From Arthrobacter sp. C2 (lineage in GTDB: Bacteria > Actinomycetota > Actinomycetes > Actinomycetales > Micrococcaceae), in NCBI GenBank assembly GCA_024207135.1, contig CP042428.1, positions 2,108,001 through 2,172,000 on the forward strand: a stretch of DNA of 64,000 nucleotides. Reading direction: 5' to 3'. A program made the position numbers and the translations under genes. The notes under the pieces were generated by a model, which saw only the letters and a program-made list of their open reading frames with translations, searched no databases and was not told the DNA's origin. Below are positions 1-7,190 of the stretch, piece by piece; position 1 is the first letter of the stretch, and each line of letters starts with the position of its first letter.

Positions 1-475
1 AAGTGGTACTCGCCTGCCGCCGCAGTTTCAGCGCGACGGTGCTCTTGCCGAGGTCCCCGCGCTTGATGGCCTTGGAGGTATTCTTGGGCACCGCACGCAA
101 ATAGGCACTCGAGGCCCAACCCGTTTTCCCGGCGTAACGGACCTGGCTCCATCCCGGCTTCGTCGAACCCACGGTCAGCTTGGTGCCCTTGGGAATGAGC
201 GCCAGCTTCTTGCCCGAGGTGGAGGGATTCGAACGCAGGTTCAGGTTTGCCGTCGCTTGGACGCTCTTCACGGCGGCCGCACCGATCTTGCCCGTGTGCT
301 GCGAAACAAGGTGGGCCGCGGCAGCCTGCGCGACCGAACCCTGCACGGATGCCGACGGAGCCTGCTGTGCCTGGGCCGGGCTCAGGGTGGCCAGCACAAG
401 CGCTGCTCCCATGAACAATGCCGTATAAACCCTGTTGGAAGGCCATCGGCCATCCCGTTTGTCTTTGCCCTGCAT
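1..475 (-). CDS. Secreted SH3-repeat protein, C-terminus cut by window edge
   Basis: The 5' part of a gene reads leftwards out of the window, so only about 158 residues are visible. My translation begins MQGKDKRDGRW, followed by a hydrophobic stretch ending SPAQA, a classical signal peptide. A bacterial SH3 (SH3b) domain follows, recognisable by LNLRSNPSTSGK and TGWASSAYLR. The start ATG at 475 has a GGGGAG ribosome site just upstream. The nearby genes at 2036-4213 and 4368-5399 carry the same domain, so the region is a small family of wall-associated SH3 proteins. SH3b domains usually bind peptidoglycan peptides. Whether a catalytic domain lies beyond the edge cannot be seen. Confidence 0.8.
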   Translation of the reverse strand, partial: MQGKDKRDGRWPSNRVYTALFMGAALVLATLSPAQAQQAPSASVQGSVAQAAAAHLVSQHTGKIGAAAVKSVQATANLNLRSNPSTSGKKLALIPKGTKLTVGSTKPGWSQVRYAGKTGWASSAYLRAVPKNTSKAIKRGDLGKSTVALKLRRQASTT

Positions 476-638
476 AGCTCCCCCACCATCCACTTTCACG
501 CGACATACCAAACAAGGGGCAGTCGAAGCCCACTAGTGCATTATTAGACTAACCTTTTTGCTAAGAGGTTTTTCCGGCGCTTGCTCAGCACGTTCCGTGT
601 CTGGAGTATAGCCGTTGCCAATTGCGAGGAGTCACTGG

Positions 639-1937
639 ATGTCAGCGAAACTACGTTTCAAGAGAAAGCCGCGCCCGATCCCGCCCGAGGAAGCCCCCAT
701 TGCGGCGGCCGTCGTGGCTCCACCCGCCCACAGCGTGTCCGGGATGTGGATCGATCCCTTGGGGCGCGTGGCCACGCGGTCGGTCCAGTTGCTGGTGGTA
801 CTGGTGTTGGCCTCGGCCGTGGTCTTCAGTCTCCTGCGCCTGAGCGTGATCGCGCTGCCGATCCTGATCGCCTTGATCCTTTCCTGCGCGTTGTGGCCGC
901 TGGTGCGCCTGCTGCGCAAGGTCATGTCGGCCATGCTGGCGGCATGGTCGGTGTTCCTGGGTTCGTTGCTGGTGCTCGGCGGCATCGGGACCGCGCTGGT
1001 CTATTCGGTGCTTGCCGAATGGTCCACGCTGGTGGACAAGGGTGTGGAGGGCTTCAACAAGCTCCAGGAAATGCTGAACCAGCTGCCCTGGAGCATATCC
1101 AACGAGCAAATCGACCAGGCAGTCAGCCAGGTCACCGGTTTCCTGACCAGCTCCCAATTTGGTGCCGGGGCACTGAACGGGCTTTCCGCCGCGGGCAACT
1201 TCTTCACCGGCTTGGCCTTGCTGCTGGTGATCCTGTTTTTCTTCTTGAAGGACGGCGACAAGATCTGGGCTTTCTTCCTCTCCTGGATGCCGGACCACCA
1301 GATGCACCGCTGGCTTTCCACTGGTGGACGCACCGTTGAAACACTCGGCGGTTACATGCGCGGCACCGCCACCGTGGCGGCGGTGGATGCGATTGGCATC
1401 ACCGTGGTCTTGCTCGTGTTGCGGGTCCCGCTGGCCATCCCGCTGGGCGTCGTGGTGTTCATGAGCTCCTTCATCCCATTGGTGGGTGCCACCTTTGCCG
1501 GGATCCTGGCGACCTTGATTGCCCTGGTGACCAATGGCCCGGTGGTTGCCCTGATTGTCCTGGGTGCGGTGATCGTGGTGAACCAGCTGGAAGGAAACTT
1601 CCTGCAGCCCGTGGTCATGGCCCACGCCCTGAACCTGCACGCGCTGGTGATCTTGCTGTCGCTGGCCGCCGGCACGGTGCTCGGTGGATTGGTGGGTGCG
1701 GTGTTGGCCGTTCCGCTCACGGCCGTTGCCTGGGCAATCGTGAAGATCTGGTCCGGCCGTGATCTTCCGGGATTGGATCCCGGTGCCGATTCCAAGAAGG
1801 ACGAAGCCGCGCAGGAGCCCACCGAGGAGCAGGTCCTGGCCCATGCCGAGGTCGGTGCGGCCGAGCGGGCCCAGGATGTCGATGCCGAACGCGAGACCGG
1901 ATCCCCGTCCCCGGATCTGCGCCCCAAGCGTTCCTGA
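639..1937 (+). CDS. AI-2E family membrane permease
   Basis: About 432 residues with many hydrophobic helices and the AI-2E/PerM (UPF0118) pattern: two N-terminal membrane segments, a soluble middle part, then a membrane block with VNQLEGNFLQPVVMA, the family signature. Members export autoinducer-2 or act as ion/H+ antiporters, and the name alone does not fix the substrate. The C-terminal 60 residues are charged and probably cytoplasmic. I chose ATG 639 because GAGGAG sits 7 nt upstream; an in-frame TTG at 615 would add eight residues but lacks such a site. The gene diverges from the SH3 gene at 475 and ends at a strong hairpin. Confidence 0.85.
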   Translation: MSAKLRFKRKPRPIPPEEAPIAAAVVAPPAHSVSGMWIDPLGRVATRSVQLLVVLVLASAVVFSLLRLSVIALPILIALILSCALWPLVRLLRKVMSAMLAAWSVFLGSLLVLGGIGTALVYSVLAEWSTLVDKGVEGFNKLQEMLNQLPWSISNEQIDQAVSQVTGFLTSSQFGAGALNGLSAAGNFFTGLALLLVILFFFLKDGDKIWAFFLSWMPDHQMHRWLSTGGRTVETLGGYMRGTATVAAVDAIGITVVLLVLRVPLAIPLGVVVFMSSFIPLVGATFAGILATLIALVTNGPVVALIVLGAVIVVNQLEGNFLQPVVMAHALNLHALVILLSLAAGTVLGGLVGAVLAVPLTAVAWAIVKIWSGRDLPGLDPGADSKKDEAAQEPTEEQVLAHAEVGAAERAQDVDAERETGSPSPDLRPKRS

Positions 1938-1958
1938 CCGCGAGCTTCCCAAGATATT

Positions 1959-2000
1959 ACGGGCCGTGGAACCAACCTTTTGGTTGGTTCCACGGCCCGT
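1959..2000. terminator. Bidirectional hairpin terminator
   Basis: A perfect 19-bp inverted repeat beginning ACGGGCCGTGGAACC with a TTTT loop lies between the convergent genes ending at 1937 and 2036. It has no long U tract on either side, but position and stem strength fit a shared terminator. Confidence 0.8.
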
Positions 2001-2035
2001 TTCACGTCGGGGCGCCGCCCCGAAATGCAATGTAG

Positions 2036-4213
2036 TTAGCGCAGGTACTTCGAGCTGACCCAGCCGGTCTTCCCCGCATAGCTGGTTTGCGTCCAGCTGC
2101 TGCGCGTGGCCTTGACCGTGACCTTCTTGCCCTTGGGAATCACGAGCAAGGATCGTGTCGACGTGCTCGTTCCGGTGCGCAGGTTAAGCCGGGCGGTGGT
2201 CGTCTTCACCTTGGCCGGAGCCTTGTACACGGCAAGTTGCTTCGCCGGAACCCACCCGGTCTTCCCCGCGTAGCGCACGCGCAACCACGACCCGCTTTTG
2301 GCATCCACGACAACCTTCTTCTTCGCGGCAATGCCCACCACCGATGCCGACTTCGCATCCGCCGACTTGCGGGCCACGACCTTCGACTTGGTTTGGTACG
2401 TGGTCTTCTTTACCGACTGTATTGCCGGGGGCTTCGGCTTGGCTGGGGCCTTGTAGAGGGCGAGCTGGTTCGCCGGAACCCAGCCGGTCTTCGCCGCGTA
2501 GCGCACGCGCAACCACGACCCGCTCTTGGCATCCACGACAACCTGTTTCTTCGCCGCAATGCCCACCACCGAAGCCGACTTCGCATCCGCCGACTTGCGC
2601 ACCACGACCTTCGATTTGGTGACGTAGGTGGTCTTCTTCACCGACTGGATTACCGGGGGCTTCGGCTTCGCCGACGGCTTGGGTTTGGCCGGGGCCGCAC
2701 CGGCCTTGACCACTCGCAGGTAGCGGTTGCTGACCCAGCCGGTGGAGCTCCCGGCCTTGACTTGGCTCCAGGTGCCTTGGCGCGTGAGTTCGATGACGTC
2801 TGTGCCGTCGCGCAAGACCTTGACGATCCTGGTGTTGGTGCCGGGTCCGCTGCGCATGTTCAGGTTGGCGGTGGCCTCATGGGTCGGCTTGGTCGGCGTG
2901 GGCTTGGCGACCGGCGGCTTCGACGCCTGGGGCGTGATGGAACCGATCTTCTTCAGGTCCGCCGAGCTGATCCAGCCCGAGTTCTTCCCGGCCTGGACGT
3001 GGGACCAGGTGCCCCGTACCTGCCGCAGGGCAACCTTGGAGCCGCGGCCCAGTGCCTGGGTTTCCTTGTAGGTCGTTCCGGCTCCGGAACGCAACTTCAG
3101 GTTGCGCAGGATCTCGTGCGTCGCGGGCAGCGCCGCTTGGTTGACGGTGGCGACCTTGCGCGTCAGGCCCGCCGAGACCCAGCCCTCGGTTCCCTTGTAC
3201 TTCACCCGCAACCAGCCGGCGGAGCTCTCATAGGCCTCGAAGGTGGCGCCGGCCGGAATCATCAGGAGCTTCGCATACCAGGTGGCGGCCCCGGAACGCA
3301 TGTTCAGGCCGCTGGGGTTGGTGTACTTGGCGAAGGGCACCCGGACGCCGTTGGTGACGGTGCCGGTGGGAGTCAGTCCCCACTCGGGCGCCGCGGCCAT
3401 CGGGTTGGGCGTGACGGCAAAACGGTTCATCCAGCCGGTCGTGGAGCCGTACTTGACCTTGATGTAAGACCCGTTGAGCAACCCGTTGATGGCTCCGGGC
3501 TGGCTGGTGACCTTGGCGCTGCGTGACGGCCTGGCCAGGACCTTCGAGGTGTCGGAGGCCGAGGCAAAAAGATCCGCCTTGCCGCGCGCGAAATACGTGC
3601 AGGTCTTCTGCGACTCGGAGTAGCTGGCGGTGGCGTGGGAACCGAGGTCTAGCCCGCGGGCTTTGAGGAACGCCGCAGGATTGCGCACGTTTCCGTCCTT
3701 GGAGTAGAAGCGGTCTTTCCAGATCTCCAGGTGAAGGTGCGGGCCCGTCGAGGGACCCGAGGAGCCCACCAGCGCGATCTTCTGCCCGGACTTGACGTTT
3801 TGGCCCTCCCGGACCAGGACGTCGTTGGGCCACATGTGCATGTAGGCCGACTCGTAGGTCGTCCCGTCGAACCGGTGGGTGACAATCACCTGGCCCGAGG
3901 TCGACCCGGTGCCCCGGACGATCTTGCGAACGGTGCCGTCGGCCACCGCATAGATCGGGGAGTTGTCCTTGGTGCCCATGTCCTGGCCCAGGTGGTGGGT
4001 CGATCCGCCCACCACCGGCATGCATCTCGGCCCCATGGGCGAGGTCATTCGGTAAGTTTCCGGGACGAGCGGAAGGGAGAATCCCCCGGCGCGCACAGGA
4101 CTGGTCTTTGGAACCTCGGTGCGCATCTGCGAGGTGGCGGGCAGAGCCGTAAACACCAGTCCCGCCGCCAACACCCCCGAGAAAAGCGCGCGAAGGGATT
4201 TCGGTAGGGCCAT
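2036..4213 (-). CDS. M23 peptidase with multiple SH3 repeats
   Basis: A 725-residue exported protein. Residues 1-29 are a signal peptide (RALFSGVLAAGLVFTALPA). Residues about 45-170 form a LytM/M23 zinc metallopeptidase with HHLGQD and HLHLE, the two zinc and catalytic motifs, so it should be an active endopeptidase on peptidoglycan cross-bridges. Six or seven SH3b domains follow up to the C-terminus, each ending in a TGWV motif and separated by Lys/Pro-rich linkers (AKPKPP). Two consecutive SH3 units are near copies. The start has AGAGGAAG about 10 nt upstream. Likely role: cell-wall remodelling or lysis. Confidence 0.9.
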   Translation of the reverse strand: MALPKSLRALFSGVLAAGLVFTALPATSQMRTEVPKTSPVRAGGFSLPLVPETYRMTSPMGPRCMPVVGGSTHHLGQDMGTKDNSPIYAVADGTVRKIVRGTGSTSGQVIVTHRFDGTTYESAYMHMWPNDVLVREGQNVKSGQKIALVGSSGPSTGPHLHLEIWKDRFYSKDGNVRNPAAFLKARGLDLGSHATASYSESQKTCTYFARGKADLFASASDTSKVLARPSRSAKVTSQPGAINGLLNGSYIKVKYGSTTGWMNRFAVTPNPMAAAPEWGLTPTGTVTNGVRVPFAKYTNPSGLNMRSGAATWYAKLLMIPAGATFEAYESSAGWLRVKYKGTEGWVSAGLTRKVATVNQAALPATHEILRNLKLRSGAGTTYKETQALGRGSKVALRQVRGTWSHVQAGKNSGWISSADLKKIGSITPQASKPPVAKPTPTKPTHEATANLNMRSGPGTNTRIVKVLRDGTDVIELTRQGTWSQVKAGSSTGWVSNRYLRVVKAGAAPAKPKPSAKPKPPVIQSVKKTTYVTKSKVVVRKSADAKSASVVGIAAKKQVVVDAKSGSWLRVRYAAKTGWVPANQLALYKAPAKPKPPAIQSVKKTTYQTKSKVVARKSADAKSASVVGIAAKKKVVVDAKSGSWLRVRYAGKTGWVPAKQLAVYKAPAKVKTTTARLNLRTGTSTSTRSLLVIPKGKKVTVKATRSSWTQTSYAGKTGWVSSKYLR
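2216..2671 (-). repeat. Tandem 228-bp SH3-unit duplication
   Basis: Two adjacent blocks of 228 bp (76 codons) inside the M23/SH3 gene are nearly identical; for example AACCACGACCCGC recurs at 2283 and 2511. Each encodes one linker plus one SH3 domain, indicating a recent internal duplication. Confidence 0.8.
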
Positions 4214-4367
4214 TGTCAGTGGTCTTCCTCTAAGGGGCGTGTCGCCCCTCAGGGGAGCAACGAGATGTGCGAGTGGTCGGGAGCATCACCCAAGCATCGC
4301 CCCCAAGCCACTACCTTATGCAAAATCCGTCCCCCATGGGGGAAAACGGCAATCATGATTTCGCGTG

Positions 4368-5399
4368 TCAGTCCAGGTGGGTGCTGTGGACCCAGCCTTC
4401 AAGCCGTCCGGCACGGATCTTGGTCCACTGTCCCCGGCTGGCCAGGAGCTCGACCTGTTGGCCTGCCCCGAGCTGCGCCACGGCGCGGTAGTTGGCAGAT
4501 GCTCCCTGGTACAGGGTGGTCTCCGCGATCGTGACGGGTGTCGTGGAGGCCAGGTAGCGCAATTGCAGTTGGCTGGCCGGCACCCACCCGGCGTCCTGGT
4601 CCAGCATGATCCTGCACCACGGACCCAACTTCCCGTTGACCCGCACCAGGGTCCCGGCCTGCATGATGCGCATGACCGGGAAATGATCCCCGGCGTCCTT
4701 GCGGACATTCAGGCGTACCGTGGTGGTGTACTCGGTCGGTGCCATGGGCTGGATGCCCGTGGCCGGGCGACGCACATTGATGCGGGCAAGGTAGGCGCTG
4801 GGAACCCAGCCGATGTCCTTGCCGGTGGAAACCTTGGCCCATGTGCCCAGCTCCTCCAGCTTGCGGACCTGGAGGTTTGCAGCCAGCACGCGCAGCACCG
4901 GGTAGTTGGTTCCCGAGCCCTTGCGCAGGTTCAGGTCCGCCGTGCTGCGGTGCGTGGGAACGAATTCCTCGTCGGGGACTTCCGGGGCACTGTCGGCCCC
5001 GCCGGCCGTGGCAGCCACCTGGCTGGCGACCGGGCGCACCGGGACCTGCGGGCGTTGCCTGGGTGCCTCGAGTCGCTCGAGGCATTGGGTCGGGAGCCAA
5101 CCGAAGGTCTGGCCGTGCTGCACGCTGGCCCACAGGCCGCTGACGCGCAGCAGGTACACGGGGGTGTTTTCCGCGATCAGGTACTGGGTGGCATAGTGCC
5201 GGCCGGCACCCTTGCGCAGCTTGAGTTCGGCTGTCGTGCGGTGGGTCGGTCCGGGAACCTCCACCGGCACCGGTGCAGGATCCGTGCGTGCAAAGTCGAA
5301 TTTCTTCATTCCGTCATCACCGCGCGACGGTGTTGCGGCACCGGGGACGGCCATGGCGAGGCATGCACGGACACGTGGAACACGTTTGGATGACCTCAC
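4368..5399 (-). CDS. SH3-repeat protein without obvious catalytic domain
   Basis: About 343 residues, essentially four or five SH3b domains (LKLRKGAG, LNLRKGSG and LNVRKDAG openings, GW closings). No enzyme domain is visible. The start is uncertain: GTG at 5399 gives a basic stretch and a short hydrophobic stretch (ACLAMAVPGAA) that could be a poor signal peptide, while ATG at 5309 would give a protein beginning MKKFDFARTD with no export signal. Neither has a convincing ribosome site. It lies just downstream, on its own strand, of the ferritin gene, but a hairpin separates them. Confidence 0.75.
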   Translation of the reverse strand: MRSSKRVPRVRACLAMAVPGAATPSRGDDGMKKFDFARTDPAPVPVEVPGPTHRTTAELKLRKGAGRHYATQYLIAENTPVYLLRVSGLWASVQHGQTFGWLPTQCLERLEAPRQRPQVPVRPVASQVAATAGGADSAPEVPDEEFVPTHRSTADLNLRKGSGTNYPVLRVLAANLQVRKLEELGTWAKVSTGKDIGWVPSAYLARINVRRPATGIQPMAPTEYTTTVRLNVRKDAGDHFPVMRIMQAGTLVRVNGKLGPWCRIMLDQDAGWVPASQLQLRYLASTTPVTIAETTLYQGASANYRAVAQLGAGQQVELLASRGQWTKIRAGRLEGWVHSTHLD

Positions 5400-5542
5400 T
5401 GGGAAAGCGGTTGACCGGAGACTGGCATGCGCGGCGGCAAATCATTGCACGGAGCGATATCCCACCCGGACCGTTGGCAACAACCTCGTGCCGGGATGCG
5501 GGCACTTGGACATGCCTACACCCCATGTTATTGCACAGACGG

Positions 5543-5575
5543 CCAAGGCCCCCAGTCTAGGTCCGGGGGCCTTGG
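5543..5575 (-). terminator. Hairpin terminator downstream of ferritin
   Basis: A perfect 11-bp stem (CCAAGGCCCCC with its complement, loop 11 nt) lies 54 nt after the ferritin stop codon and before the SH3 gene. Confidence 0.65.
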
Positions 5576-5629
5576 TCACAACGAAGCTTCGGGGCACCCG
5601 GCGCCGCGGCGCGAGGGGTCCCGTGGGGG

Positions 5630-6124
5630 TCAAATCTGGCGGGCGGCCAGTTCGCTGTCGAGGCGCAGCAGTCCGTTGCCGTCGTTGTTGATCATCTTCA
5701 CGCGGTCAAGGATCTCGCCAACGGTGGCTTCCTCTTCGACCTGCTCCTCGATGAACCAGTTCAGCAGCGGCACCGAGTCGATGTCGCCCTCGTTGTGCGC
5801 CAGGCGGTAGAGGTCGCGGATGGACTCGGAGACCTTCTTCTCGTGGTCCAGCGAGGCCTGGAAGGCACCGTCCACGGTGGAGACGCTCACGGCGGGTGCC
5901 GAGATGTCGCCGATGGCCGGGTGTGCGCCGCGGTCGGTCATGTGCGTGATGAACTTTTCCGCGTGCACAAGTTCCTCCGCGGCCTGGGCACGGAACCAGC
6001 CGGCAACGCCGGGCAGGCTCAGCACGTCCATTTCAATCGCCAGCTGGCGGTAGACGGTCGAGGCCGCAAGTTCCAGGGTGATTTGGTCGTTGAATGCGTC
6101 TGCAAGCTTTCCGTTAAGTTCCAT
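5630..6124 (-). CDS. Ferritin
   Basis: A 164-residue non-haem ferritin. It has the four-helix iron-storage fold pattern with ferroxidase-site residues visible in LELAAS, EELVHAEKF (Glu and His) and EEQVEEE (Gln and Glu). It oxidises Fe(II) and stores iron in a 24-mer shell. An upstream in-frame start would add 12 residues (MTRHKRIGSVCA), but the family begins MELNGKLADAFNDQ. ATG 6124 is also preceded by TAGCGT seven bases upstream, a leaderless promoter layout. No Shine-Dalgarno sequence is present, which agrees. Confidence 0.92.
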   Translation of the reverse strand: MELNGKLADAFNDQITLELAASTVYRQLAIEMDVLSLPGVAGWFRAQAAEELVHAEKFITHMTDRGAHPAIGDISAPAVSVSTVDGAFQASLDHEKKVSESIRDLYRLAHNEGDIDSVPLLNWFIEEQVEEEATVGEILDRVKMINNDGNGLLRLDSELAARQI

Positions 6125-6131
6125 GGCACAC

Positions 6132-6137
6132 ACGCTA
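6132..6137 (-). promoter_or_regulatory. -10 box for leaderless ferritin mRNA
   Basis: TAGCGT on the minus strand ends 7 nt before the ferritin ATG, matching the TANNNT-N7-ATG layout of leaderless actinobacterial transcripts. Confidence 0.5.
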
Positions 6138-6235
6138 CCGATTCTTTTGTGCCTTGTCACCGAAGTATGGCCGTACTTACCTCACGGTAAATATGGCATG
6201 CCTCGGGCCAACGAAAGGGGTTACCAAGGTGATGC

Positions 6236-6646
6236 TCACCTTGGTCTGCGGGTCCTGGACGGTGAACCTGCCGGGTGCAATTCGCGCGCCGCGGCATTGG
6301 CCGCCTTCAGCGCGACGAAGACCGCGGCCATGGCCCAAGCCCATCCGGCAATCACCGCGATCCAGGCCGGTGCCGGACCGATCACCGATTCCAGCAATGC
6401 TGCGGGCAGCGCAGCGAGGCCAAGCAAGACCACGGGAAGCCGCATCCTGCGCAGCGGGGCCCCCGCGGCACGGTGGCCCGCGTCCCAGCATTCCTCGCAG
6501 TGCATGGTGGCGCTGGTGCGGATGCCCAAGGTCGGGTTGATGCCGCGTTTCCCGCCCTCGACCGTGCCGTTGATGGCGCGCACGGCCCAGGCGAAGGCCA
6601 CCGCCAGTGCAGCACAGAGCAGGACCGCAATCTGGTTTTCGCTCAC
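6236..6646 (-). CDS. SdpI-like membrane protein, second copy
   Basis: 136 residues starting at a GTG that overlaps the stop of the upstream gene by four bases (GTGA). It has three or four hydrophobic helices and the segment TLGIRTSATMHCEECW, matching the upstream copy's VGIRTPALMHCEECW. The G-R/K-R-T core after the first helix is typical of SdpI/YhfL family proteins (SdpI itself gives immunity to the SdpC toxin in Bacillus). The actual role here is unknown; no toxin gene is adjacent. The two proteins may form a heteromer. Confidence 0.75.
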   Translation of the reverse strand: MSENQIAVLLCAALAVAFAWAVRAINGTVEGGKRGINPTLGIRTSATMHCEECWDAGHRAAGAPLRRMRLPVVLLGLAALPAALLESVIGPAPAWIAVIAGWAWAMAAVFVALKAANAAARELHPAGSPSRTRRPR

Positions 6647-7023
6647 GGGCGGGCAGCCCGATCGCCGCCGTGCATCTTGGCGAGCATGGTGTTCGCATCG
6701 CGCAGGCCCAGCAGCAGGCCGCCGACCATCACGAGCACCCCGATCATCAGTGAAGCGGGCTGGAGGTAGTCCGCGCCCGGGGCCAGCAGCGCGGCGACGC
6801 CGCCGACCGCCATGACCGCTGCGGCAAGCCAGCAGCCGATGATGCCCTTCTGGGCGGCGGCGTGGTGTCCCAGCAGCCAGCATTCCTCGCAGTGCATCAG
6901 GGCGGGGGTGCGGATTCCCACCCATGCGTTGCGCTTGATCTGCCCCGTGGCAGCGGCCCTCATCATCCAGGCCAGTGCCGCCATGAGCAGCACCATGAAC
7001 ACCGTCATGATCAAATCGGTCAT
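6643..7023 (-). CDS. SdpI-like membrane protein, first copy
   Basis: 126 residues, a paralogue of the gene it overlaps. The first helix (MTDLIMTVFMVLLMAALAW) is followed by IKRNAWVGIRTPALMHCEECWLLGH, then two more helices. The start ATG at 7023 is preceded by GGGGAGA; longer in-frame starts would add a polar extension that the family lacks. It is probably co-transcribed with the following gene, and both lie downstream of nothing else on this strand except Tex, 167 nt away. Confidence 0.78.
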   Translation of the reverse strand: MTDLIMTVFMVLLMAALAWMMRAAATGQIKRNAWVGIRTPALMHCEECWLLGHHAAAQKGIIGCWLAAAVMAVGGVAALLAPGADYLQPASLMIGVLVMVGGLLLGLRDANTMLAKMHGGDRAARP

Positions 7024-7190
7024 TCTCTCCCCGTCCATGGGTGTGGCTCGCTCCCTGTGCCTCGCCGACTTTTGCACTCAACGCTACGCCATGTGGGCGA
7101 AACCCGGTGTCCTTGGACCGTCGAGAGGCAGTCGCCGGCGGTCCGCTATATGGAGGGCATCCAGCGCGGGGCTGGTGCGGTTGGCGGTCC

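Noticed and set aside
651-2030. 459-codon frame antisense to the AI-2E permease
   Set aside because: Gln/His/Gly-rich shadow with no motifs; the plus-strand gene has membrane helices and family motifs.
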